NCBI GenBank assembly: GCA_017516065.1
Contig: JAFWDQ010000021.1
Span: 1 to 64,000, forward strand
Origin: Oscillospiraceae bacterium
Lineage (GTDB): Bacteria > Bacillota > Clostridia > Oscillospirales > Oscillospiraceae
Direction: 5' to 3'
Length of the DNA: 64,000 nt
Positions 15,933-24,108 of the stretch are shown here, in pieces; the first letter of the stretch is position 1; each line of letters starts with the position of its first letter. A program made the translations under genes and the position numbers. The notes under the pieces were generated by a model. That model worked only from the letters and a program-made list of their open reading frames with translations, was not told the origin of the DNA and made no database searches.

Positions 15933-17540
15933 ATGCTGACAACGGAAAACTTAGGCGTACAGTTTGGCGGCCAGGTCCTGTTTCAGAACGCGGACCTGGT
16001 CTTCAAGCCCGGCAACTGCTACGGCATCATCGGCGCCAACGGCGCGGGAAAATCCACCCTGCTGAAGGTCCTGGCCGGAGAGCTGGAGTCCACCAAGGGC
16101 TACGTCCACACGGACCCCAAGGAACGGCTGTCCGTTCTGCGGCAGGACCAGAGCCTGTACGACGACCACACGGTGCTGGAGACCGTCATCATGGGCAACC
16201 AGCGCCTGTTCGACATTGCCCGGGAGAAGGACGCCATCTACAGCAAGGAGGACTTCAGCGACGAAGACGGCCTGCGTGCCGCCGAGCTGGAGGGCGAGTT
16301 CGCCGAGATGGGCGGCTGGGAGGCGGAGTCCGATGCGGCCCGTCTCCTCCAGGGTCTGGGCATTCCCGCCGAGTATCACGAGCAGTACATGCGGGAGCTG
16401 GAGGGCCGGCTGAAGGTGAAGGTCCTGCTGGCCCAGGCGCTGTTCGGCCAGCCGGACATCGTTCTGCTGGACGAGCCTACCAACAATCTGGATTTACCCT
16501 CCACGATATGGCTGGAGAATTTTCTCATGGACTACGAGGGCACCGTCCTGGTAGTGAGCCACGACCGGTACTTCCTCAACAACGTGTGCACCCATATCGT
16601 AGACATCGACTACGGCAAGATCAGGCAGTACGTGGGCAACTACGACTTCTGGTATGAGTCCAGCCAGCTGATGCAGAAGCTGATCCGGGACCAGAACCGG
16701 AAGGCGGAGCAGAAGATCGCGGAGCTGCAGGCGTTCATCTCCCGCTTTGCCGCCAACGCCTCCAAGTCCCGGCAGGCCACCAGCCGGAAGCGGCTGCTGG
16801 AGAAGATCACTCTGGAGGAGATCCCCGCTTCCTCCCGCCGGTACCCCTGGGTGGGCTTCAAGGCGGAGCGGGAGCCCGGCAAGGATCGGCTGACGGTGAC
16901 GGATGTGTCCAAGACAGTGAACGGTGTCAAGGTCCTCAACCATGTGTCCTTCACCATGGGCAAAGAGGACAAGATCGGCCTGCTGTCGGACAACGAGATC
17001 GCCATCACCACCCTGTTCCAGATCCTGGCCGGGGAGCTGGAGCCCGACGAGGGCACCGTCAAGTGGGGCGTGTCCACCACGCAGTCCTATATGCCCCGGG
17101 AGATCAGCGGCTATTTCGACGGCTGCGATCTGGAGCTGATGGACTGGATGGCCCAGTTCTCCGAAAACAAGCGGCCGGACTTCCTGCGGCCCTTCCTGGG
17201 CCGGATGCTGTTCTCCGGCAACGAGGTCTACAAGAAGGTCTCCGTCCTCTCCGGCGGCGAACGGGTACGGTGCATGCTCTCCAAAATGATGCTGGAGGGC
17301 CGCAACGTGCTGATGTTCGATCAGCCCACCAACCATCTGGACCTGGAGAGCATCCAGGCCCTGAACAACGGCATCTCCGCCTTTCCCCATAACGTGATCC
17401 TGTACAGCCATGACCATCAGCTCATGGAGAGCGTGGTCAACCGGATGATCGAGCTGACGCCGGAAGGCTGTATCGACCGCCGCTGCTCCTTCGACGAGTA
17501 TATGCACTGGTCCGGCCGCGACGGCGCCGCGGAGACGTGA
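15933..17540 (+). CDS. ABC-F ATPase of the YkpA/YbiT group
   Basis: 535 residues from ATG 15933 (GAGGAGGCTTTGTC upstream). Two ATP-binding domains joined by a charged helical linker (about 235-315). NBD1 has Walker A GANGAGKST (about 33) and Walker B LLDEPTNNLD, but its signature is LEGRLKVK (about 156) instead of LSGG. NBD2 has an intact LSGGE (about 439), but its Walker A is LLSDNEIAITT (about 350) and its Walker B is FDQPTNHLD with Gln464 in place of the catalytic Glu. The protein has no membrane domain and is expected to act on ribosomes. One composite ATP site looks intact and the other degenerate. Not a sequencing frameshift. Confidence 0.92.
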   Translation: MLTTENLGVQFGGQVLFQNADLVFKPGNCYGIIGANGAGKSTLLKVLAGELESTKGYVHTDPKERLSVLRQDQSLYDDHTVLETVIMGNQRLFDIAREKDAIYSKEDFSDEDGLRAAELEGEFAEMGGWEAESDAARLLQGLGIPAEYHEQYMRELEGRLKVKVLLAQALFGQPDIVLLDEPTNNLDLPSTIWLENFLMDYEGTVLVVSHDRYFLNNVCTHIVDIDYGKIRQYVGNYDFWYESSQLMQKLIRDQNRKAEQKIAELQAFISRFAANASKSRQATSRKRLLEKITLEEIPASSRRYPWVGFKAEREPGKDRLTVTDVSKTVNGVKVLNHVSFTMGKEDKIGLLSDNEIAITTLFQILAGELEPDEGTVKWGVSTTQSYMPREISGYFDGCDLELMDWMAQFSENKRPDFLRPFLGRMLFSGNEVYKKVSVLSGGERVRCMLSKMMLEGRNVLMFDQPTNHLDLESIQALNNGISAFPHNVILYSHDHQLMESVVNRMIELTPEGCIDRRCSFDEYMHWSGRDGAAET

Positions 17541-17569
17541 GAGAAATCCGATTTCTGCCCTGATTTGTC

Positions 17570-17598
17570 TTGACAGGACGGCGTTCCTCAGATAAAAT
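17570..17598 (+). promoter_or_regulatory. Promoter of fhs
   Basis: TTGACA (17570-17575), 17-base spacer, TAAAAT (17593-17598). The predicted start site is immediately before the riboswitch. Confidence 0.85.
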
Positions 17599-17610
17599 TT
17601 ACATTGTAAG

Positions 17611-17722
17611 GCATATCCGGCAACTGGCGGAAGTGGAGATACCACGTGGAACCGGATATTGCGTTTGAGCCGACCGCCTGGGCAGACCGAGGAATATCGA
17701 CCCGGCCTGCCCATGTTTTTTT
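17611..17722 (+). promoter_or_regulatory. ZTP (pfl) riboswitch with terminator
   Basis: P1 is formed by ATATCCGG (17613-17620) and CCGGATAT (17652-17659). Inside lie CTGGCG and the GTGG/CCAC hairpin. The conserved 3' block CCGCCTGGGC is at 17674-17683. TGGGCAG (17679-17685) can instead pair with CTGCCCA (17707-17713) to form a terminator followed by eight T. Ligand binding that holds the CCGCCTGGGC block would prevent termination and switch fhs on. ZTP riboswitches sense ZMP/ZTP, which accumulates when 10-formyl-THF is short, and fhs is a classic target. Confidence 0.92.
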
Positions 17723-17776
17723 CCGGGAAAATATTCTACAAAAACATACTACAAAAAACATAAAGGAGAGACGTGT

Positions 17777-19540
17777 ATGCTTGACCCCACCGTATTCAAA
17801 GACTGGCAGATCGCTGAGGACGCGGAGAAGAGCCTCCCCTCCGTGGAGGTCTTCCGTGAGAAAATGGGCCTGCTGCCCGACGAGATCATCCCCTACGGCA
17901 GAACCCCGAAGCTGGACTTCATCAAAATCATGGACCGCCTGAAGGACCGTCCCGACGGCAAGTACATCGAGGTCACGGCCATCACCCCCACCCCCCTGGG
18001 CGAGGGCAAGAGCACCACGTCTCTGGGCCTCATCGAGGGTCTGGGCAAGCTGGGCAAGAACGTGGGCGGCTGTCTGCGTCAGCCCTCCGGCGGCCCCACC
18101 ATGAACGTCAAGGGTACGGCGGCCGGCGGCGGCAACGCCTTGCTGATCCCCATGACGGAGTTCTCTCTGGGCCTTACCGGCGATATCAACGACATCATGA
18201 ATGCCCACAACCTGGGCATGGTGGCCCTCAACGCCCGCATGCAGCACGAGCGCAACTATGACGACGAGCGCCTTGCCAAGATCGGCATCCCCCGTCTGGA
18301 CGTGGATCCCGACCGGGTGGAGTGGAACTGGGTCCTGGACTTCTGCGCCCAGAGCCTGCGGAAGATCCGCATCGGTCTGGCCGGCGGCAAGATGGACGGC
18401 TTCGAGATGGACTCCAAGGCCAACATCGCCGTCTCCTCGGAGCTGATGGCCATTCTGTCCGTGGCCCGCGACCTGCGGGATCTGCGGGAGCGCATCGGCA
18501 GGATCGTCCTGGCCTACGACAAGCAGGGCAAGCCCGTCACCACCGAGGACCTGGAGGTGGCCGGCGCCATGACCGCCTGGATGCGCAATACCATCAACCC
18601 CACCCTCTGCTACACCGTGGAGCACCAGCCCTGCCTGGTCCATGCCGGCCCCTTTGCCAACATCGCCATTGGCCAGAGCTCCATCATCGGCGACCGGCTG
18701 GCTCTGAAGCTGTTCGACTACCACGTCACCGAGTCCGGCTTCGGCGCCGACATCGGCTTTGAGAAGTTCTGGAACGTCAAGTGCCGTCTGTCCGGCCTCA
18801 AGCCCCACGTCTCCGTGGTGGTTGCCACCGTCCGGGCCCTGAAGATGCACGGCGGCGGACCGGAGGTCCGTCCGGGCAAGCCCCTGCCGGAGGAGTATCA
18901 GCAGGAGAATCTGGAGCTGCTGGAGAAGGGCTGCGCCAACCTGTTCCACCACGTGGACAACGTCCTCAAGAGCGGCATCAAGCCCGTGGTGTGCATCAAC
19001 AAGTTCTATACCGACACCGAGGCCGAAGTGGCGCTGATCCGCCGCCTGTGCGCTGAGCGGGGCGTCCGTTGCGCCCTGTCCGAGCACTGGCAGTACGGCG
19101 GCGAGGGCGCCCTGGAGCTGGCCCAGGCCGTCGTGGACGCCTGCGAGGAACCGCAGGACGAGATCCGCTACCTCTATGAGCTGGACACCCCCCTGCGCCA
19201 GCGGGTGGAGCTGATCGCAAAAGAGGTCTACGGCGCCGACGGCGTGGACTGGGAGCCTCTGGCTCTGGAGAAGGCCGATCGCTTCGAGAACGATCCGAAG
19301 TACGCCGATTACTGCACCATGATGGTCAAGACCCATCTCTCCCTGTCCCACGACCCCAACGTGAAGGGCGTCCCCACCGGCTGGCGGCTGCCCATCCGGG
19401 ACATCCTGGAGTACGGCGGCGCCCGGTTCCTTTGCCCCATGGCCGGCAGCATCAGCATGATGCCCGGTACCGGCTCCAACCCGGCCTATCGCCGGGTGGA
19501 CGTGGACGTTGAGACCGGCAAAGTCTCCGGTCTGTTCTGA
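17777..19540 (+). CDS. fhs: Formate--tetrahydrofolate ligase
   Basis: 587 residues; typical enzymes have about 556, the extra being mainly internal. ATG 17777 follows AAAGGAGAGACGTGT. The nucleotide-binding loop [12 protein letters not shown] (about 76), [30 protein letters not shown] and the C-terminal [16 protein letters not shown] are all present. It makes 10-formyl-THF from formate, ATP and THF, feeding purine synthesis and, in acetogens, the methyl branch of CO2 fixation. No other Wood-Ljungdahl genes lie in the window. Expression is under the ZTP riboswitch. A 5-formyl-THF cyclo-ligase is encoded at 45247. Confidence 0.97.
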   Translation: MLDPTVFKDWQIAEDAEKSLPSVEVFREKMGLLPDEIIPYGRTPKLDFIKIMDRLKDRPDGKYIEVTAITPTPLGEGKSTTSLGLIEGLGKLGKNVGGCLRQPSGGPTMNVKGTAAGGGNALLIPMTEFSLGLTGDINDIMNAHNLGMVALNARMQHERNYDDERLAKIGIPRLDVDPDRVEWNWVLDFCAQSLRKIRIGLAGGKMDGFEMDSKANIAVSSELMAILSVARDLRDLRERIGRIVLAYDKQGKPVTTEDLEVAGAMTAWMRNTINPTLCYTVEHQPCLVHAGPFANIAIGQSSIIGDRLALKLFDYHVTESGFGADIGFEKFWNVKCRLSGLKPHVSVVVATVRALKMHGGGPEVRPGKPLPEEYQQENLELLEKGCANLFHHVDNVLKSGIKPVVCINKFYTDTEAEVALIRRLCAERGVRCALSEHWQYGGEGALELAQAVVDACEEPQDEIRYLYELDTPLRQRVELIAKEVYGADGVDWEPLALEKADRFENDPKYADYCTMMVKTHLSLSHDPNVKGVPTGWRLPIRDILEYGGARFLCPMAGSISMMPGTGSNPAYRRVDVDVETGKVSGLF

Positions 19541-19562
19541 TCCGGGTCTGAAAACAAACGAT

Positions 19563-19620
19563 AAGAGGTGCCCCCTGCCGCGTAAGGCCGGGGGCACCTC
19601 TTCTTCATTTTTTCAGAAAC
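19563..19620 (+). terminator. Terminator after fhs
   Basis: AGAGGTGCCCCC pairs with GGGGGCACCTCT, followed by TTCTTCATTTTTT. Confidence 0.85.
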
Positions 19621-19672
19621 AATGCGGCGAATAATCCCGAGATTCTTCGCTGCGCTCAGGACGATATGATCG

Positions 19673-21904
19673 CTATCTGCGGCGGGTGTAGGCCCGCTTC
19701 CGATAACAGGCGCTGCAGAGCCTGCCGCTGTGATGCAGAGGCAGAGACGCGCCGCACCGGGAACAGAAGCGGATGTTGTTTTTCAGATTGTGCAGCAAAA
19801 TCTGATTGATCCAGTCCGCCGTCTTCTCCCGCTCGTCGTACAGCGCGTCCCGGTCGATGTCCATGCCAAAGGCCTTGGCGAAGGAGAAGTACAGATCCAG
19901 CTTGCGGCAGTAGAGCTCCAGTTCCGGCAGCGTGAAGGCGGTCTTCTTATCCTCCGGAAGACCGGGTCGTTCGATGGTCTCCCCCTGGAGAAAATGCCGC
20001 AGGAATTGGTAAAACAGCTTCAAAAGCGCCTCCTCCGTCTCGTCGAAGGGGATATTGGCCGCCCGGAGCTCCTGCTCCTTCGTCAGGCGGAAGCCCTGCC
20101 CGCGGAGGGCGGAGATCAGGGAGATATACCGGCTCACGTCCAGCTTGACGTAGGGCCGCACCGTGGGGATCCCGTTCCAGACCGTCAGCACCTCCAGCAG
20201 GTCGAAGTTGACCTCCAGCATCAGGTCGGAAAAGCCCACCACAGCCTCCTGCAGGGGCGGGACCACCGTCTGCATCCCCTGCTGGATGACCTCCAGATTT
20301 TCCGTAGCCCCCACGTAGCCCTTGTCGTACATGCCGAAGCGGCCCGCCCGGCCTGCGATCTGCTGGATCTCCGCAGGCTTGAGCTGGCGGCGCTCCACGC
20401 CGTCGAATTTTTCTGTCTCCATGAAGATGATCCGCCGGATGGGCAGATTCAGCCCCATGCCGATGGCGTCCGTGGCCGCCACATAGCGCATTTTGCCCGC
20501 CAGAAAGCCCTCCATCTGCTTGCGTCGGGTGGAATAGGGCAGTGCGCCGTAGATGATGGCCGGCTCCTTGCCCTGACGGCGCAGATCCTCCGCCACGCTG
20601 AGGACCCCCACCTTGGAGAAGGCGATCAGGGCATCGCCGGGCTGGACCATGGTGTAGTCCACGGGCTTGTTCATGCACAGCAGCGGCGTCTTGCGCCGGT
20701 GGAGGATCACCTCATAGCTGTCGCCGCAGCTCTCGATGAGCCGGATCAGCAGATTTTTCGCCTCCGGGGCGGCGCAGAGGTGGACCTCCGGGGCCAGGAC
20801 GCCCAGGATCGCCCGGGTCCAGGCGTAGCCCCGCTCCCGGTCTGAGATCATCTGGCACTCATCCACCACTGCCACGTCGTACCGCTGGTGGATATCCAGT
20901 TTCTCCGCCGTGGCGGCCACGTGGGTATCCCACTCCTCCCGGTCCTCCTCCTCGCCGGTGGTGAGACTGCAGGCCACGCCGCCGTCCAGGAGCAGCTCCT
21001 GGGCCTCCAGGGCCAGCAGCCGCAGAGGGGCCAGATAGACCCCGGTCGGGGCCTTCATCAGCCGCTGGAACCCGGCGTAGGTCTTACCGGTGTTGGTCCC
21101 GCCGATGTGGAGCACAAAGTGGCGGCTCATGGCCCGGGCCTCCGGGTACTCGTCCTTGGGGTTCAGGGCCACCAGCAGCTCCAGACTGGTCCGGATGGCC
21201 TGGGGCACATAGAAGACGGACCAGATATAGCCCAGCGGGTGGTCCAGCAGCTCCTGCACCGGGAAGTCCGGCATTGCCAGCAGAGCCCCCACGTCGGCCT
21301 CCGGCTGTGCGGCGGTAAAGTCGGAAACGCTCCGTTCCGCCACCGCCAGCAGCACCGAGCCGTACTGATTCTCCAGCTCCTCTCTCGTCGCCTCGCCGAT
21401 GCGCCAGAGCAGCGGCATGGCTTTTGTAAAGCGCCGCAGAATGCCGCTGAGGGGCTCTCCCGGGGCCTTCCGGCCCAGAGCCAGAAAGGCCCGGACATAG
21501 CTCTCCGCCTGACCGGTCTTCACCTGCTTTGAGCTGCTGAGCCCGGCGGTGCGGCCCAGAACAGCGGCATGATACAGGCCCGCCAGCGTTGACGCCGGCC
21601 CCTCCGGCCGGGACGTGCCGTTCCAGGCGTCGTCGAGGAACGTCCGCGCCCCCTTCCACGCCTGCGGCGGTCTGGTCTCCGCAGGCTTTGCCTGCTTCTC
21701 CCCCGAGCGCTCGTTTTTGCCCTGACGGGCGGCCCGGAAGCGGGGATCCTCCTCGCCCCTGCACACGTCGTCGCGGTCCCACATGGGCACGGCGCGGCCG
21801 CCCCGGTGGAAATAGCGGGGCTTTGGCAGCAGCTCCTGCCGCAGGGCATCCGTCCAGCCTCTGCGCTTGAGCGTGGAGATGGACCAGTATTTTCCTTTTG
21901 ACAT
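19673..21904 (-). CDS. Suv3-like ATP-dependent RNA helicase with C-terminal zinc ribbon
   Basis: 743 residues from ATG 21904 (GGGGAGGGGAGCTC upstream). The helicase core resembles mitochondrial Suv3: Walker A HIGGTNTGKTYAGF (about 264), motif II VVDECQMISDRERGYAWTRA (about 346), then the C-terminal RecA lobe with IIYGALP, VAATDAIGMGLNLPIRRIIF and motif VI QIAGRAGRFG (about 514). The last 35 residues carry two CxxC pairs (CSRC, CSAC), a zinc ribbon not usual for Suv3. Suv3 unwinds RNA for degradation with PNPase in mitochondria. No nuclease gene lies beside it. The N-terminal 250 residues are not recognised. Confidence 0.85.
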   Translation of the reverse strand: MSKGKYWSISTLKRRGWTDALRQELLPKPRYFHRGGRAVPMWDRDDVCRGEEDPRFRAARQGKNERSGEKQAKPAETRPPQAWKGARTFLDDAWNGTSRPEGPASTLAGLYHAAVLGRTAGLSSSKQVKTGQAESYVRAFLALGRKAPGEPLSGILRRFTKAMPLLWRIGEATREELENQYGSVLLAVAERSVSDFTAAQPEADVGALLAMPDFPVQELLDHPLGYIWSVFYVPQAIRTSLELLVALNPKDEYPEARAMSRHFVLHIGGTNTGKTYAGFQRLMKAPTGVYLAPLRLLALEAQELLLDGGVACSLTTGEEEDREEWDTHVAATAEKLDIHQRYDVAVVDECQMISDRERGYAWTRAILGVLAPEVHLCAAPEAKNLLIRLIESCGDSYEVILHRRKTPLLCMNKPVDYTMVQPGDALIAFSKVGVLSVAEDLRRQGKEPAIIYGALPYSTRRKQMEGFLAGKMRYVAATDAIGMGLNLPIRRIIFMETEKFDGVERRQLKPAEIQQIAGRAGRFGMYDKGYVGATENLEVIQQGMQTVVPPLQEAVVGFSDLMLEVNFDLLEVLTVWNGIPTVRPYVKLDVSRYISLISALRGQGFRLTKEQELRAANIPFDETEEALLKLFYQFLRHFLQGETIERPGLPEDKKTAFTLPELELYCRKLDLYFSFAKAFGMDIDRDALYDEREKTADWINQILLHNLKNNIRFCSRCGASLPLHHSGRLCSACYRKRAYTRRR

Positions 21905-22035
21905 GAGCTCCCCTCCCCCGCTTCCCGCGCGTACGGTTCCTTCAAGTACAGAGAAGGCGCTGTCTCATCTTAGCCGCATGAGCCATTTTGAGACAGCGCC
22001 GTTTAGTTGCTTCCTCTCAGATCGGATGTCAGGGA

Positions 22036-22476
22036 TCAGTCGTCGTCGTCCTCGTCCTCGTCATCCTCTTCGTCGTCGTCCTCGATGCAGCCGCAGCAGC
22101 AGCCGCCGCAGTCGAAGTCGAACTCCAGCTTTTCTCCGCAGCTGGGGCAGGTGATCTCGCCCATCTCCAGGATGTCCTCGTCAATAATCAGCTCGTTGGA
22201 GCAGTTGGGGCACTCCAGCTGGAAGAAATCCTCCTCGTCGTCCTCGTCCTCGTCGCAGAAGATCAGGTCCTCCACATCCTCCAGGTCGTCGGAGATCACG
22301 TCCAGTGCATCGCTCATTTCATCCACGTCATCCTCGAGATCGGAGATGGTCAGGGCCATGTCCTCCAGAATGTCCATCATGGCCGCGATGAGCTTGGCCT
22401 CCTTGGACGTTTCCGGCTCCAGCTCCATGCCCTCGGCCAGGCCCTTCAGATAGGCCACTTTTTCCGTCAGTGTCAT
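22036..22476 (-). CDS. CD1247 N-terminal-domain protein with zinc ribbon and acidic tail
   Basis: 146 residues. The N-terminal helix MTLTEKVAYLKGLAEGMEL is the signature of the clostridial CD1247 family. A helical, strongly acidic middle part is followed by a zinc ribbon (CPNCSNELIIDE...CPSCGEKLEF), then a CGGCCCGC cluster and a tail of about 15 Asp/Glu residues. Function unknown; the acidity and zinc ribbon suggest binding of a basic or nucleic-acid-associated partner. AGGAGGAAC precedes ATG 22476. It lies 96 bases downstream of efp on the same strand and is probably co-transcribed. Confidence 0.85.
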   Translation of the reverse strand: MTLTEKVAYLKGLAEGMELEPETSKEAKLIAAMMDILEDMALTISDLEDDVDEMSDALDVISDDLEDVEDLIFCDEDEDDEEDFFQLECPNCSNELIIDEDILEMGEITCPSCGEKLEFDFDCGGCCCGCIEDDDEEDDEDEDDDD

Positions 22477-22572
22477 AACGCTGTTCCTCCTGTCATTGAT
22501 TGAAGATTGATAAATGAACGGAAAGCACCGATTCCGCCGGCCGGTGGGATCCGTGTTTTCAACGTTGTCGAC

Positions 22573-23136
22573 TCAGGCTTTGGCACGCTCCAGATACTCG
22601 CCGGTGCGGGTGTCCACGCGGATCTTGTCGCCGGGGCTGATGAACAGCGGCACTTTGATCTCCGCGCCGGTCTCCAGGGTGGCGGGCTTGGTGACGTTGG
22701 TAGCGGTGTCGCCCTTGAAGCCGGGATCGGTCTCGGTGACCTCCAGCTCCACAAAGTTGGGGGGCTCCACGCCGAAGACTTTGCCCTTGTAGCTCATGAC
22801 CTTGCAGGTCATGTTCTCCTTGACGAACTTGAAGCCGTCGGGCAGGGTGTCCTTGCCGATGGGCAGCATGTCGAAGGACTCCATGTCCATGAAGTAGTAC
22901 AGATCGCCGTCGTTGTAACTGTACTCCATATCCTTGCGCTCGACATAGGCGTTTTCAAACTTGGCGGTGGGGTTGAACGAGGTCTCGGTCACGGCGCCGG
23001 TGATGACGTTCTTCATCTTGGTACGCACGAAAGCCGCGCCCTTGCCGGGCTTGACGTGCTGAAACTCCACGACCTGCATGACCTGGCCGTCCATCTCAAA
23101 GGTAACGCCGTTTCTGAAATCACTGGCAGAAATCAT
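22573..23136 (-). CDS. efp: Elongation factor P
   Basis: 187 residues from the Met in [23 protein letters not shown] precedes it, while the reading from 23160 has none. Three beta-barrel domains are present, with the tip loop [10 protein letters not shown] (Lys near 32) that is modified in many bacteria, and the C-terminal signature. EF-P relieves ribosome stalling at polyproline. No epmA/epmB or deoxyhypusine-type modification gene is nearby. Note that this window encodes Pro-rich stretches, for example in MltG. Confidence 0.97.
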   Translation of the reverse strand: MISASDFRNGVTFEMDGQVMQVVEFQHVKPGKGAAFVRTKMKNVITGAVTETSFNPTAKFENAYVERKDMEYSYNDGDLYYFMDMESFDMLPIGKDTLPDGFKFVKENMTCKVMSYKGKVFGVEPPNFVELEVTETDPGFKGDTATNVTKPATLETGAEIKVPLFISPGDKIRVDTRTGEYLERAKA

Positions 23137-23189
23137 AATCCTGTTATCCTCCCATATCATCTCCCGCAGGAGTTTTTCTTCTCGGCGTT

Positions 23190-23218
23190 ATTCTATCGTA
23201 TTTTCTCACGCTTTGCAA
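23190..23218 (-). promoter_or_regulatory. Promoter of efp
   Basis: Minus-strand TTGCAA (23218-23213), 17-base spacer, TAGAAT (23195-23190). Confidence 0.7.
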
Positions 23219-23291
23219 GAACTATCGGCAGAAAAAGCAAAATTCCTGCGGAAACTTCTGCTCCTGCCGTTTTCACGGCGCAAAACGGGGC

Positions 23292-23320
23292 TTGTCCCGG
23301 TATATGTTTCATGATATGAT
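23292..23320 (+). promoter_or_regulatory. Promoter of DUF975-topB
   Basis: TTGTCC (23292-23297), 17-base spacer, TATGAT (23315-23320). Confidence 0.55.
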
Positions 23321-23369
23321 TGAAAAAATCGCCATTTAATTTCCATGTTCAGCAAAGGAGGCCTTCTCT

Positions 23370-24092
23370 ATGACCTGCGACCGCAAGCTCCTCAAACGGG
23401 AGGCAAAAGCCGCCATGCACGAAATGAATCCCCGGCCGGTGGTGGTGGGCATCGTCTATTTTGTCATCGGCGTCGTGCTCCATCTGATCGCCAACGGCAT
23501 CGGCGCCTGCTTCGGTATGTCCTTCTGGCGGATGGCCCGTCTGATCGGCCAGGGCGTGCCCTCCTACATCGTCTACGCCAACGCCTTCCGGGGCGTGGGC
23601 GGCGCCGTCGTCATCTTTGTAAGCATCATCATCGTGCTGGTGGGCGCGCTGCTGGCCTTCGGCTTCGGCACCGTCTACGCTCTGCGGGTCGCCCGGCACG
23701 ATACCGCAGCGGGCTTCCCCGATCTGCTGGCCGGTTTCCATCAGCCCGGCCGGATCATCCTGGCCGACATTGTGATGTTCATCTTCATCTACCTCTGGTC
23801 TCTGCTGCTGATCTTCCCGGGCATCATCGCCGCCTACCGGCTGCGCATGACCCTGTACCTGCTGGCAGATCATCCGGAGCTTCCGGTGATGGAGGCCCTG
23901 CGCCAGAGCCGCCTGCTGATGAAGGGCTTCAAGGGCCAGGCCTTCTGGCTGGATCTGAGCTTCCTCGGCTGGTTTCTTCTCTGCGCCGTTACCGGCGGCA
24001 TTCTCATGATCTACGTGGCCCCTTACTATCAGACCACGGCGGCCAACTTCTACTTCTACGTGCGCAACAACCAGCAAAACCGCGGCATGTAA
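23370..24092 (+). CDS. DUF975 integral membrane protein
   Basis: 240 residues with five to six hydrophobic helices. The N-terminus RKLLKREAKAAMHEMNPRP is the DUF975 signature, and the middle part has the family's YALRVARHDTAAGF and PGIIAAYRLRMTLYLLADHPE motifs. Function unknown; often found in Firmicutes as a presumed transporter accessory. AAAGGAGGCCTTCTCT precedes ATG 23370. topB begins 16 bases after the stop, so the two are probably co-transcribed. Confidence 0.88.
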   Translation: MTCDRKLLKREAKAAMHEMNPRPVVVGIVYFVIGVVLHLIANGIGACFGMSFWRMARLIGQGVPSYIVYANAFRGVGGAVVIFVSIIIVLVGALLAFGFGTVYALRVARHDTAAGFPDLLAGFHQPGRIILADIVMFIFIYLWSLLLIFPGIIAAYRLRMTLYLLADHPELPVMEALRQSRLLMKGFKGQAFWLDLSFLGWFLLCAVTGGILMIYVAPYYQTTAANFYFYVRNNQQNRGM

Positions 24093-24108
24093 CAAAAGGA
24101 GATCATCC

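Noticed and set aside
15933..17540. Degenerate second Walker A considered as a frameshift or pseudogene
   Set aside because: The frame is uninterrupted, spacing to other motifs is normal and the YbiT/YkpA branch is known to carry altered motifs.
19628..19665. GATTCTTCGCTGCGCTCAGG, resembling a sequence seen at many genomic sites
   Set aside because: Only one copy is visible here and nothing marks it as a mobile repeat; kept only as a note.
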